In this document: positions 17,497 to 26,114 of the stretch, in pieces
Numbering within the stretch: the stretch's first letter is position 1
Layout of the letters: every line of letters begins with the position of its first letter
Source of the DNA: CAVUXJ01 sp963814975
Lineage (GTDB): Bacteria > Acidobacteriota > Vicinamibacteria > Vicinamibacterales > CAVVIG01
Assembly (NCBI GenBank): GCA_963814975.1
Contig: CAWFFB010000035.1
Coordinates: forward strand, 434,001-498,000
Length of the DNA stretch: 64,000 nucleotides
Reading direction: 5' to 3'
The notes under the pieces: generated by a model
The model's database searches: none
What the model was told of the DNA's origin: nothing
What the model saw: only the letters and a program-made list of their open reading frames with translations
Program-made: the position numbers and the translations under genes

Positions 17497-18069
17497 CTAT
17501 TGAATCCAGTCGAGGTTTTTCAGGAGCGGCCGCCGCACGTCGACGTGGCCGGCGATGGTATCGACTTCCTTCCCGTCGACCAGCAGCTGCACGGAGGAAA
17601 TGGCCGGCAGGTTCACCGTGAGCGCGTCGACGAGCGTGTAAATGGTGAGCAGCTCGTTGAGCGAGCCGCCTGGGTGGGCGGCGGTCAGCTCACGGCTCAA
17701 ATCGACGTAGGCCTCGCCCCCCGCCGTCACGAACAGCGCGCGCAGCGTGGTGCCCGCCGGGACAGCCGACAGCAACGGCTCGGCCGGTGGCGCAATCTGC
17801 GCACCAAGGATGGCCTTGGCCTGCGAGACAGTGCCCTCGGCGTACGGCACGTCGTGCTCGACGCTGGTGAGCTTGGTGCCGTCGTCCGAGACATAGAACA
17901 ATCGTGCTTTGATTTTTCGGACCGAGCCCGCTTCCGCCCCCTGGTCCACACGTGCGTCGCTCCCGGCTGGCGCTCGGTACCAGCGCGGGAGGCCGGCAAA
18001 CAACAGCCAGGCCAGTCCGGCGGCCGCGGCCGTCAGTGCGACGGTCGCCGCGGCACGGCGCCGCCTCAT
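17497..18069 (-). CDS. GerMN-domain membrane-anchored protein
   Basis: A 190-residue protein with an N-terminal membrane anchor (ATVALTAAAAGLAWLLFAGL) and a GerMN fold (IKARLFYVSDDGTKLTSVEH, PAGTTLRALFVTAGGEAYVD, HPGGSLNELLTIYTLVDAL, VQLLVDGKEVDTIAGHVDV). GerMN domains occur in spore-germination and cell-wall proteins. Here the partner is clearly the amidase, since its ATG overlaps the amidase stop (ATGA at 18066-18069). The pair is widespread in non-spore-formers and is presumably involved in peptidoglycan hydrolysis or its control outside the inner membrane. Confidence 0.88.
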   Translation of the reverse strand: MRRRRAAATVALTAAAAGLAWLLFAGLPRWYRAPAGSDARVDQGAEAGSVRKIKARLFYVSDDGTKLTSVEHDVPYAEGTVSQAKAILGAQIAPPAEPLLSAVPAGTTLRALFVTAGGEAYVDLSRELTAAHPGGSLNELLTIYTLVDALTVNLPAISSVQLLVDGKEVDTIAGHVDVRRPLLKNLDWIQ

Positions 18070-19574
18070 CGTTCCCCTCCCTGGGTGACGAGATAGTCGC
18101 GGAACTTCAGCACGGCGTCGTAGACGGCCTGTGCGAACCCGTTCTGAAAGGCGGAGTCTGCGAGCTGTTTCTCCTGCGCGGCGTTCGTCAGGTACCCCAT
18201 TTCAATCATGACCGCCGGCATGTTGGCGGATTCCAGGACGCGAAACGGCGCGCGCTCGAGGGGCCGGGGGGCGAGCGGCACGCGATCGCCGAACTGCTGC
18301 TCGAGAATGCGCGCGAACTCGAGCGATTCGTCGACGTGTCGGATCTGGGCCAGATCCCACAGGACCAGTTCGAGGTCCCGAAGGCCGCCGCCAAACACGG
18401 TGACGCGCTCGGGGGCGTGCCTCACACTGGCCCGTGCCGACTCGTCGAAGGCCGCGACGTAGATCGATGCGCCGCTGGCATCGGGGCGCATCGACGCGTT
18501 GGCGTGCAGGCTGATGAAGAGATCCGCCTTGTTGTTGTTGGCTACCGAGGTGCGCTCGTCGAGCGGCACACGTCGGTCCTCATCGCGGGTCAGGAGGACG
18601 CGCACGCCGAGCCGTCCTTCGATCGCTGCCTTCAGCCTTCGGGCCACTGCGAGCGTCAACTCCTTCTCCGCCAGGCCGCCGGCCGCTGTCGCGCCCTGGT
18701 CTTCGCCGCCATGGCCGGGGTCGATCGCGATTGTCCGGATGGGGGACACCGGCTGGCCGAAGAGCGGCAGATCCGCGGGAGGCAGCGGCGGTGGGGACGC
18801 CGGCGCGGCAGTGTCGACCGCCGGTGCGGCGACATCGATCACCAGCCTTGCCGTGTTGCCCGTCGTCAGCGACGAGGACCGAAATCCGCCGTATCGGGGC
18901 CCGAGGTCCAACGCCAGCGTGACCGCATCGATGCTGCGAATGGCCTGCACCAGTCCCTGCGGCTGAACGGCGGGCGGGGCGACGTCGAGCGCGTCAGCAT
19001 CGAATTTGACGGTCAGCCGCCCGTCCTCCTGCGTGATGGAGCTCGCCGCCGGCGGCGTCGCATCGATCGTGACGCGCGAGGCGTTGATCAGCGCCTCGTG
19101 GCGGACTGCCAGGGTCGGGACGCGGAGATCGCCAATCACGACGAGGCGGGAGGCCCGCCGGAAGTCGAGACGCGTGTCGTAAATAAGGGCCAGCGCGCGG
19201 CTGATGAAGTCCAGCGGGACGAGCCATCGGCCCCCGGCCCGTGTCGGGGGCGCCGGCAGGGAAATCAGGCGCCCGGAGACTGATGCGAGCGCCTGATCCG
19301 GCGTCAGCACGATGGTGCTGGCACGATACGCGACCGTGATCGCCCCGGACTCTTCGCGCACGGCGAGCTGAAAGGCAGCAGCCAGATCATCGAGCGCGAC
19401 GAATTCCTGGTTGTTGATCGATGTCACCGGCAGCGCGCGTCGTCCTTCCCGGGCGAGCAGCGTCAGGGGCGCCGTACCCTGGCCCGCGAGGCGGACGACG
19501 ATGATGACGGCGATCCCGAGCACGGTGACCGCAAAGACGAGCTGGGAAAACGTGGACAACGAACGGTTGTTCAA
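18066..19574 (-). CDS. N-acetylmuramoyl-L-alanine amidase (AmiC-like) with AMIN-type region
   Basis: Zinc amidase that cuts the lactyl-amide bond between MurNAc and the stem peptide, for cell separation. There is a membrane/signal segment (LVFAVTVLGIAVIIVVRLAG), a copper-amine-oxidase-like and AMIN-type beta region (about 35-270), a Pro-rich linker, then the Amidase_3 domain with TIAIDPGHGGEDQGA (first zinc His), GLAEKELTLAVARRLK (zinc Glu), DLFISLHANAS (zinc His) and PAVMIEMGYLTN (catalytic Glu). The start is uncertain: TTG codons at 19574 and 19559 fit and no strong ribosome site is visible. It is the first gene of a two-gene operon with the GerMN protein. Confidence 0.92.
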   Translation of the reverse strand: MNNRSLSTFSQLVFAVTVLGIAVIIVVRLAGQGTAPLTLLAREGRRALPVTSINNQEFVALDDLAAAFQLAVREESGAITVAYRASTIVLTPDQALASVSGRLISLPAPPTRAGGRWLVPLDFISRALALIYDTRLDFRRASRLVVIGDLRVPTLAVRHEALINASRVTIDATPPAASSITQEDGRLTVKFDADALDVAPPAVQPQGLVQAIRSIDAVTLALDLGPRYGGFRSSSLTTGNTARLVIDVAAPAVDTAAPASPPPLPPADLPLFGQPVSPIRTIAIDPGHGGEDQGATAAGGLAEKELTLAVARRLKAAIEGRLGVRVLLTRDEDRRVPLDERTSVANNNKADLFISLHANASMRPDASGASIYVAAFDESARASVRHAPERVTVFGGGLRDLELVLWDLAQIRHVDESLEFARILEQQFGDRVPLAPRPLERAPFRVLESANMPAVMIEMGYLTNAAQEKQLADSAFQNGFAQAVYDAVLKFRDYLVTQGGER

Positions 19575-19785
19575 TGGAGGGTCTCGAATTCCGAGATCTC
19601 CATTGTAGTTCCAACCGCGCGCTCGTCCGCCGATCACTTTGCAGGCGGCGTTTCCGTCCGATGATCGCGCACACGGGGAACAGCGCCGGGAACAGCCCCG
19701 ACACTCACCCTGGCTTCTCCCGGAAGGCCGAGAACATTTCGAGGTCGGTTGAGGTAGAGTGGCCCGGCCTGGCCGGCCGTGCCCC

Positions 19786-20223
19786 ATGGACGTGTTTCTC
19801 GCAGCGGCGATCGAAGAGGCAGAGCGCGGACGCTCCGAAGGCGGCATCCCGATCGGTGCCGTGCTGGTGTTCGAGGAGCGTATCCTCGGCCGCGGTCACA
19901 ACCGACGGGTCCAGCAGGGCAGCTCGACGCTGCACGCCGAAATGGATGCGCTCGAGCGCGCGGGCCGGCACCGCGCGGCGGTGTACCGAGCGAGCACGAT
20001 GTACACGACGTTGTCACCCTGCGCGATGTGCAGCGGCGCCATCCTGCTCTACGGCATTCCGCGCGTCGTTGTCGGCGAGAACCGCACGTTTCTCGGCGAA
20101 GAGGCATTGCTGCGGCTGCGCGGAGTGCAGGTCGAGGTCGTGCAGGATCCTCGCTGTATCGGGCTGATGGAGCAGTTCATCGCCGAACATCCAACGCTGT
20201 GGCACGAGGATATCGGGATGTAA
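19786..20223 (+). CDS. Cytosine deaminase, FCY1-type (nucleoside deaminase family)
   Basis: Zinc hydrolase of the CDA/TadA superfamily, 145 residues. STLHAEMDALERAGR carries the His ligand and catalytic Glu, and TLSPCAMCSGAILLYGIPR carries the two Cys ligands. The overall sequence, including GGIPIGAVLV, LGRGHNRRVQQGS, the YGIPRVVVGENRTF stretch and the C-terminal WHEDIGM, follows yeast-type cytosine deaminase more closely than tRNA-specific TadA. It would convert cytosine to uracil for salvage. A LysR regulator starts 15 bases downstream and may form a unit with it. A TadA function is the alternative but less likely. Confidence 0.85.
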   Translation: MDVFLAAAIEEAERGRSEGGIPIGAVLVFEERILGRGHNRRVQQGSSTLHAEMDALERAGRHRAAVYRASTMYTTLSPCAMCSGAILLYGIPRVVVGENRTFLGEEALLRLRGVQVEVVQDPRCIGLMEQFIAEHPTLWHEDIGM

Positions 20224-20238
20224 AGTGGTGCGGAGACC

Positions 20239-21183
20239 ATGGATCTTCGTCAGCTCGAAATTCTCCAGGCGATCGCCGAAACCGGCTCGTTCACGGCGTG
20301 CGGCAAGAAGCTTCACGTGTCCCAGTCGGCGATCAGCCGTCAGATTCTGCTGCTCGAAGAGGAGCTCGGCGAGCCGCTGTTTCTACGCGTCGGCCGGCAG
20401 GTGCGGATGACGCCCGCCGCCGAAAGCCTGGTACAGCTGGGCCAGCGCGTGTTCCAGGACATCCGGGACACGGTCGGGACGATCACCGATCGGACGCGGA
20501 CGGTCCGCGGCATGCTTCGCCTTGCCGGCGGCATGACCGTGTGTCTTTACGTGTTCCCGCCGCTGTTGAAGCACCTCCGGCGCGTGCATCCCCGCCTCGA
20601 TGTCCGATTGACCGTGGCCACCGCCGGTCCTTCCGTCGAGGCCATTCGAGCGGGACGCGTCGATGCCGGGCTACTCACGCTGCCGGTCGACGAGTCCGAC
20701 CTGGTGACCGTTCCCGTTCTTCGGGAAGAGCTGCTCCTTGTCACGATGCCTACGCACCCCCTCGCGCGCAAACGCCGGATCCTCCCCGAGGACCTGTCGG
20801 GCCAGCCCTTCGTGCTGTTCGAGCCGGGCTCGGCGACGCGCCGCGTGATCGACTCGTTTTTCCTCACCGAGAGGATCGAGCCGACGATCGTCATGGACAC
20901 GGAAAATGTCGAGATCATCAAAGCCATGGTCAAGACCGGCCTGGGAATCGGCATCGTGCCGTATCAGGCCATTGCCCGCGAGGTACGCGCCGGCCAGTTC
21001 TTCTGCGCGCGCATCGACGGGCACGAGCTGGTCCGGGAAACGGGATGGGCATACGCGCGGTCCAACCGCGTGCCGCGCATGATTCACGAACTGCTGACCG
21101 CCTTCGACGCGATCAAAGGACGGCTGCAGCTCGCGCCCGGCAAGGAATTGAGAATCAGGACACGCGCGGGCACCGTGACCTGA
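20239..21183 (+). CDS. LysR-family transcriptional regulator
   Basis: A 314-residue regulator. The winged helix-turn-helix is at residues 1-60 (MDLRQLEILQAIAETGSFTA, KLHVSQSAISRQI), followed by the linker helix and a type 2 periplasmic-binding-like effector domain (LRLAGGMTVCLYVFPPLLKH, RVDAGLLTLPVDES, IIKAMVKTGLGIGIVPYQAI). It begins 15 bases after the cytosine deaminase stop on the same strand, so the two are probably co-transcribed. It might control nitrogen or nucleobase use, but its effector is not predictable here. Confidence 0.93.
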   Translation: MDLRQLEILQAIAETGSFTACGKKLHVSQSAISRQILLLEEELGEPLFLRVGRQVRMTPAAESLVQLGQRVFQDIRDTVGTITDRTRTVRGMLRLAGGMTVCLYVFPPLLKHLRRVHPRLDVRLTVATAGPSVEAIRAGRVDAGLLTLPVDESDLVTVPVLREELLLVTMPTHPLARKRRILPEDLSGQPFVLFEPGSATRRVIDSFFLTERIEPTIVMDTENVEIIKAMVKTGLGIGIVPYQAIAREVRAGQFFCARIDGHELVRETGWAYARSNRVPRMIHELLTAFDAIKGRLQLAPGKELRIRTRAGTVT

Positions 21184-21199
21184 GCGCTACGAAGACCGC

Positions 21200-21509
21200 T
21201 CAAGAAGCGGTCGCAGTGGTGAACTGAAACAGCGTCCGTCCGGGCTGACTGCTGACGAAGATCTGCGCGTGGTGGCGCTCGATAATTGCTTTCACGATCG
21301 ACAAGCCGAGACCGTTCCTTCCGCCGGAATCCGCCCGCGACGTGTCCGTCTTGTAAAAACGATCCGGTGGCTGGCCCGGCATCGTCGGTCCCGACCAGCG
21401 ATGCGACCCAGACGAAGAGCACCGCCTGGACGACGAGCATCGCGGCCAGGCAGAGTATGAAGCCGATCGCGATACGCCAGTAGAGGCTCCGGTACCAACG
21501 GGACGGCAC
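21200..21509 (-). pseudogene. Sensor histidine kinase remnant with internal deletion
   Basis: The first 47 residues form a kinase-like N-terminus with a membrane helix (LYWRIAIGFILCLAAMLVVQ). Immediately after, in a shifted frame, comes the end of a HATPase domain: DRFYKTDTSRADSGG, then NGLGLSIVKAIIERH, ending FQFTTATAS at the TGA at 21200. The dimerisation helix with its phospho-His and the N and G1 boxes are absent. Some 800-1000 bases that a normal kinase would have are therefore missing at about 21370-21410. Either the gene suffered a deletion or two reads were joined wrongly. No response regulator lies beside it. Confidence 0.75.
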
Positions 21510-21530
21510 TGTTCAGGGCCAACCGAGAGA

Positions 21531-21806
21531 TCAGGAATCGTCCTCGTCTTCGTCGTCGCCGACGCCGGTCGCGATGAAGCGAATCTCAACGTTCTGGCGG
21601 CCCATGTCTGCCAGCGCGCGATCGATCAGGTCCTGATAGTGCGTCAGGATGTGACGGCGAACCGTTTCGGAGGGTACCCAGACCGTCACCTGGTCACCGG
21701 TGTCGCCGGCCTGCGTGGCTTCGCCGAACCAACGTCGGAGTTCGTCCGGTATCAGATCGCTCCGCAATTTGTCGAGAACCTGGTCCCAGAGCTTTCGGTC
21801 GGGCAT
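21531..21806 (-). CDS. Stand-alone DnaA N-terminal domain (domain I) protein
   Basis: A 91-residue protein that consists of a DnaA domain I only. LWDQVLDKLRSDLIPDELRRW, then VTVWVPSETVRRHILTHYQD and VEIRFIATG align with the N-terminal 80 residues of DnaA, including the LW at the start and the second Trp. It lacks the AAA+ and DNA-binding domains and ends in an acidic tail (GVGDDEDEDDS). DnaA domain I binds DnaB, DiaA and other partners, so this could modulate replication initiation, or the fold may have been reused. It starts 15 bases after the RRM gene on the same strand and is probably cotranscribed with it. Confidence 0.8.
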   Translation of the reverse strand: MPDRKLWDQVLDKLRSDLIPDELRRWFGEATQAGDTGDQVTVWVPSETVRRHILTHYQDLIDRALADMGRQNVEIRFIATGVGDDEDEDDS

Positions 21807-21821
21807 GTCGGCCAGCTGACT

Positions 21822-22472
21822 TTACCCTTCCTCTTTCTCTTCCTCATTGTCTCCCTCTTGGTCCTCGGCACCTTCAGCATCGGTGTCCTTGTCGACTTCG
21901 TCCTGAGGCCGGCTGGTGGCGAAATCGTCGATATCCGGCAGCGCCTCGTCGGGCGAGTCGTCGTCGAGGGACAAAGATCGTCCGGTTCTCTTGAGGGGAA
22001 TGGGGCCGCGTGGACGCTCGGCATCTTTCTTCTTGGCCTTTGCACTGCCGCCGCGTTGCGGCCTGGCGTCGGGTCCGAAATTCCGGCTGCGCGGGGCGGC
22101 CGGTGCCGACGGGTCGAAGGGACGTGGCGGCCCGCCGAACGACGAGGGTGGCCTCGGCGCGAAACCGCCTGGCCGCGGCGGTCCAGACGACCCGCCGGGC
22201 CGAAAGCCTCCCGGTCCGCGGTCTTCACGTGCGCGCGCCTCACTGACGGCCAGCGGCCGTCCATTGAAGGGCTGACCGTTGAACTGCTGGATCGCCTGCT
22301 CGGCTTGCGGCCGATCCGTATATTCCACGAACGCGAAGCCGCGCGGGCGGCCGGTTTCCCGGTCAACCGGCAGGACGACCTGCGAGGGCGGCGCCACGGT
22401 CCCGAAGTAGGTACGAAGGTCCGCTTCGGTGGTGGCGTACGACAGATTGCCGACGAACAGACGGACAGCCAA
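21822..22472 (-). CDS. RNA-binding protein with RRM domain and acidic tail
   Basis: A 216-residue protein. One RNA recognition motif lies at residues 1-80, with RNP2 RLFVGNLSYAT and RNP1 RGFAFVEYTD. Then come a Gly/Pro/Arg-rich linker (GGFRPGGSSGPPRPGGFAPR), a Lys patch (SAKAKKKDAERP) and a strongly acidic C-terminus (EGDNEEEKEEG). Bacterial RRM proteins of the Rbp type bind single-stranded RNA and are often cold-induced. The start codon is TTG at 22470-22472, set by TAGGAG nine bases upstream. The gene precedes the DnaA-domain gene. Confidence 0.92.
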   Translation of the reverse strand: MAVRLFVGNLSYATTEADLRTYFGTVAPPSQVVLPVDRETGRPRGFAFVEYTDRPQAEQAIQQFNGQPFNGRPLAVSEARAREDRGPGGFRPGGSSGPPRPGGFAPRPPSSFGGPPRPFDPSAPAAPRSRNFGPDARPQRGGSAKAKKKDAERPRGPIPLKRTGRSLSLDDDSPDEALPDIDDFATSRPQDEVDKDTDAEGAEDQEGDNEEEKEEG

Positions 22473-22692
22473 TCAAATATCTCCTAATGGACACAGGCAG
22501 TGGAAACCGGGGAGGGTGGCGAGTGCACACACAGCTGGCAGCCAGAATCTCGGCCGCCAAACCTTACCTGAAGTCGGGCATCCTGGCAAGCGCTCAGTCT
22601 TCGGCCCGCCGCGGGTCGGGACGGTCCGAGCCTCCCGACCGCGTGCCGGCGTGTTTGGGTCGTCTGGGGGGACGAACTTCAGGGCGGAGCGG

Positions 22693-22698
22693 GCTATA
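22693..22698 (+). promoter_or_regulatory. Candidate -10 box before the M28 peptidase gene
   Basis: TATAGT lies 23 bases before the ATG at 22722 in the divergent gap between the RRM gene and the peptidase gene. No clear -35 is visible, so this is a tentative call. Confidence 0.35.
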
Positions 22699-22721
22699 GT
22701 TAAGACCTGGGAAACATCGTC

Positions 22722-24414
22722 ATGAGCCGTCGTCGCATCACGACTTGTCTGGCCGCCCTCGCCTTCGGGCTGGGAATGCTGCCGGCGGCGGGTGCGTCCG
22801 CCGCCCGCGCGTCCATCAATGCCGACGACCTGAGGGAGTGGCTGACGTACATCGCGTCGGATGAATTGCAGGGCAGGGCGACCTATTCCGCCGGCCTCGA
22901 CCTGGCAGCTGCCTACATCAGCGATCACCTGCGCGCGTGGGGCGTAAAGCCCGCAGGGGACAACCACTCCTTCCTCCAGACTGTGAGAGTCCTGGGTGTG
23001 AGGACCACGAGCCGTTCGTCGGTGACGGTCACCGTCGCCGGACAGACACGAACCTATCCGGACGGTGCCGGCGTCACGTTTCCGAAAAATTCGGGCGTGA
23101 GCCGCGCAATCACCGTGCGGCGGGTGGAGTTCGCCGGCTACGGGCTCGATGTGCCTACGGTGAACCACAGGGACTTCCACGGCCGGGATGTACAGGGACT
23201 CGGCGGTCGTCTGGCTTGGCGCCGACGGCCCGAAATCCGTCGACCCGCAATATCGCCGGTTGCTCAACGGTCGCACTCGCTATGCGACGGAAGAGTTGAA
23301 GGCGCTCGCCACGATCGGTCCGGACGCCGCGCGCCGTGGCGATACCGGAACCATGACGCCCACTGACGTGGTCCACGCGCCGTTACCCGAGGGTCGCGAC
23401 CCCGCACCTGTCGCGCCTGATTTCACGACGACTCGGCGGCTTGACACCAAGATTGCTCCAAGGATTACCGCCGACGACGGCTTCTTGTCGTTTCTGTTCA
23501 GTAAAGCGCCGGTCGGCTACGACGAGCTGAAACGACGCGCCGAAGCGCGGGAACCGTTGCCGCGATTCACGCTCGAGGATGTGACGATCACGTTCAACAT
23601 CGACGTCACGTATGACGTCGTCCGCACGCAGCTCACGCAGAACGTCGTTGGGGTCGTCGAAGGCAGTGATTCGCGGCTGAAGAACACCTACGTGGCGGCC
23701 GGCGCCCACTACGACCATGTCGGCTCGGCCGACGCGGGAGCGGGCGGCGGCTCGGCGGACCACCCGCCGGGAATCGTGACACCGGGCGCCACGGACGACC
23801 GCGTCTGGAATGGCGCCGACGACGACGGATCGGGCACGGTGGCGCTGATGGCGCTGGCCAAGGCGTTCGTCAGCGGACCGCGGCCGAAGCGTTCGCTCGT
23901 GTTCGTGTGGCACGCGGGTGAGGAGAGCGGGTTATTCGGGTCCCGCTACTTTGCCGATTACCCGACGATCCCGCTCGAGACCATCGTGGCGCAGCTGAAT
24001 ATCGACATGATCGGCAGAAACCGGAACAACAAATCGAGCGAAGCGGATACGGTGTACCTGGTGGGCTCCGATCGAATCAGCAGCGAGCTCCACCAGATCA
24101 GCCGCGAGGCCAATCGCGCGCTTCCGAGACCGCTGACGCTCGATTACGAGATGAACGACCCTGGCGATGTCGAGCAGGTCTACTATCGGAGCGACCACTA
24201 CAGCTACGCGGCCAAGGGGATTCCGATCATTTTCTTTACGACGGGACTCCATGCCGACTACCATGCGAACACCGACGAGGTCTCGAAAATCGAGTTCGGT
24301 AAGCTGACCAGGGTCGCGGACCTGGTGTACGAGACCGCCGCGCGGCTTGCAAATCTCGACCATCCGCCCGCACGGGACAACAAAGGTCCACGGGCCGGGA
24401 AGGACACGCGCTGA
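22722..24414 (+). CDS. Exported M28-family zinc metallopeptidase, one frameshift
   Basis: Aminopeptidase-like exopeptidase with a signal peptide (TTCLAALAFGLGMLPAAGAS). The N-terminal part (DELQGRATYSAGLDLAAAYI) and a protease-associated insert precede the catalytic domain. The ligands of the two zinc ions are visible: GAHYDHVG (His), NGADDDGSG (Asp), HAGEESGLFG (Glu-Glu), LNIDMIGRN (Asp) and HADYHANTDE (His). A frame change near 23185, where DFHGRDV should continue into AVVWLGADGPKSVD, breaks the gene; both sides are conserved, so an indel error is likely. A TonB-independent periplasmic or extracellular role in peptide degradation is inferred. The MFS transporter gene overlaps its end. Confidence 0.88.
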
Positions 24415-25577
24415 CCCGCCCACTTCTCATCATTTTCCTGACAATTTTCGTCAACCTCATCGGCTTCGGGATCATCATCCCGTTGTTGCCGTTCTACGCC
24501 GTGACGTTCGGCGCCTCGCCGCTTGCCATCGGGCTGCTGTTTGCGGTGTTCTCGTTGTGCCAGCTCGCCGCCGCGCCGGTTCTCGGCACACTTTCGGATC
24601 GGTACGGCCGGCGGCCGATCCTGATCGTGAGCCTCGCCGGCACGGTCGTGAGCTTCGTGATGATGGCGTTGGCGCAGAGCCTGGCGATGCTGTTCATCGC
24701 GCGCATTGTCGACGGCCTTTCCGGCGGGAACATCTCGACCGCCCGCGCCTACGTGGCCGATGTGACCGAGCCGAAAGATCGCGCCCGTGCGTACGGGCTG
24801 ATTGGAGCAGCGTTCGGCCTCGGCTTCGTCCTCGGGCCGGCGATCAGCGGAGTCCTCGCCACGGTGAGCTACACGGCGCCGATTTGGGCGGCGGCGGCGT
24901 TGACGCTCGTGGCGACGGTGATGGCGTGGGTGGGATTGCCCGAGACCGTCCACCGCACACACGCCGGCACGGGGATGCCCTTCCGCGGTCTGGGCGCGAT
25001 GATGCGGCGGCCCGACCTCCGGCGGGTCCTGTTGATGGATTTCGTCTACTGGTTTGCGTTCGCGATTTTTCAGACGACGTTCGCGCTCTTCGTGGCCCGG
25101 CGTTTCGGCTTCGATGCGCCCGAGACCGGGTATTTCTTCGCGGCGTTCGGGCTCCTCGGAGCGGTCGTGCAGGGCGCATTGATTCACCCTGTCGTGAAAC
25201 GGCTTGGGGACAAAGCTACGTTCGTCCTTGGGTTGGTTTGTGCCGCGGTCGGTCTAATCGCCGCCACGCTGGCGCACTCGGTCCCGATGTTCGCGCTGGC
25301 GCTCGTACCGCTCGCGCTGGGGATTGGCTTCGGGCACCCGACGATGTCGAGCCTTGTGAGTCGGGCCGCCCGCGACGATGAGCAGGGACGGGTGCAGGGT
25401 GCGGCCAGCGCCGTCGAAAGCCTCGGCCGCACGATCGGTCCTGTCTGGGGCAGCTCTTCCTTTCAGCGCTTCGGCGAGGGGATGCCCTACATCTCAGCGG
25501 CGATCTGCCTGCTGATGACGCTGGTGATCAGCCTGGGTCACAACGTGACGGATTCCAAATCCGCCGCGATCGGGTGA
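24411..25577 (+). CDS. MFS transporter, TetA-like drug/solute antiporter type
   Basis: Major-facilitator protein with about 12 helices. The N-terminus (LIIFLTIFVNLIGFGIIIPL) and the loop motif GTLSDRYGRRPILIVSL between helices 2 and 3 fit the TetA/DHA1 group, and RAYGLIGAAFGLGFVLGPAI is the antiporter-type motif C. The chosen start is CTG at 24411, because the first helix begins right after it, GGGAAGGA lies upstream, and CTGA overlaps the peptidase stop; the first ATG-like codon (24483) would remove helix 1. CTG starts are rare, so this is inferred. Drug specificity cannot be read from sequence. Confidence 0.85.
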   Translation: MTRPLLIIFLTIFVNLIGFGIIIPLLPFYAVTFGASPLAIGLLFAVFSLCQLAAAPVLGTLSDRYGRRPILIVSLAGTVVSFVMMALAQSLAMLFIARIVDGLSGGNISTARAYVADVTEPKDRARAYGLIGAAFGLGFVLGPAISGVLATVSYTAPIWAAAALTLVATVMAWVGLPETVHRTHAGTGMPFRGLGAMMRRPDLRRVLLMDFVYWFAFAIFQTTFALFVARRFGFDAPETGYFFAAFGLLGAVVQGALIHPVVKRLGDKATFVLGLVCAAVGLIAATLAHSVPMFALALVPLALGIGFGHPTMSSLVSRAARDDEQGRVQGAASAVESLGRTIGPVWGSSSFQRFGEGMPYISAAICLLMTLVISLGHNVTDSKSAAIG

Positions 25578-25602
25578 GGGCCGGTGACGTCCTGGCACAC
25601 CG

Positions 25603-25767
25603 TCAGTGAGGCCTGACCAACCCGAGCACGCTTCTCAGTCCGTTGAGGGATTGAATCATCGTGGCGATGAGCGAGGCGTTGCCGCCATCTCGCGGGAAAA
25701 TCTGTCCCACTGAAATCTCCAGCCGGCTGATGAGGTCCTCCGCTTTCTGCTGTTCCTGATCGGTCAC
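25603..25767 (-). CDS. Small helical protein, unknown function
   Basis: A short protein of about 54 residues: TDQEQQKAEDLISRLEISVG, then NASLIATMIQSLNGLRSVLG and LVRPH. It is amphipathic helical. GAAGGAG lies directly before an ATG at 25771-25773 with no spacing, but six bases before a GTG at 25765-25767, so GTG is the better start. It lies convergent to the MFS gene. No family is recognised. Confidence 0.55.
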   Translation of the reverse strand: MTDQEQQKAEDLISRLEISVGQIFPRDGGNASLIATMIQSLNGLRSVLGLVRPH

Positions 25768-25773
25768 ATCCAT

Positions 25774-26114
25774 CTCCTTCGGTCGTTGGGCCGGTCGCGT
25801 CGATACCGGGGCACGTGCCGCGTGCGGGAACGCGGCGGCGAATCGCGATTCTCGGCGGCCGCGAGAGCACCAGGCGCGCCGGTAAGAACATACATCAAGT
25901 GGTCGGATTCGGCGTCCGACTCTCGTCGGCGGTTTCGTGCTGGTCTTGCCGTCTTTGCGGTGACAACCGCACTCGCCTGGGCCGGTGACCATTCGTGAAC
26001 GAAGATGCGGTCTGGGCGGGGAATTGCCCCGAGCAAATTCCAGGGCGGGACGCGAGCCGCGGCCGCGGCGCACATCGGTGTGGAATTAATTAACGAATGC
26101 TACAATGCGGCGGC
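25774..26114. other. Gap without a recognisable gene
   Basis: No convincing coding frame is seen on either strand. An AT-rich island GGAATTAATTAACGAATGCTACAAT near 26081-26105 stands out against the GC-rich background and could be a promoter reading toward 26.1 kb on the plus strand, but no gene follows it in that direction. Confidence 0.3.

Noticed and set aside
19786..20223. tRNA-specific adenosine deaminase TadA
   Set aside because: The overall resemblance, including GRGHNRRVQQGS, YGIPRVVVGENRTF and WHEDIGM, is to FCY1-type cytosine deaminase, although the superfamily is shared.
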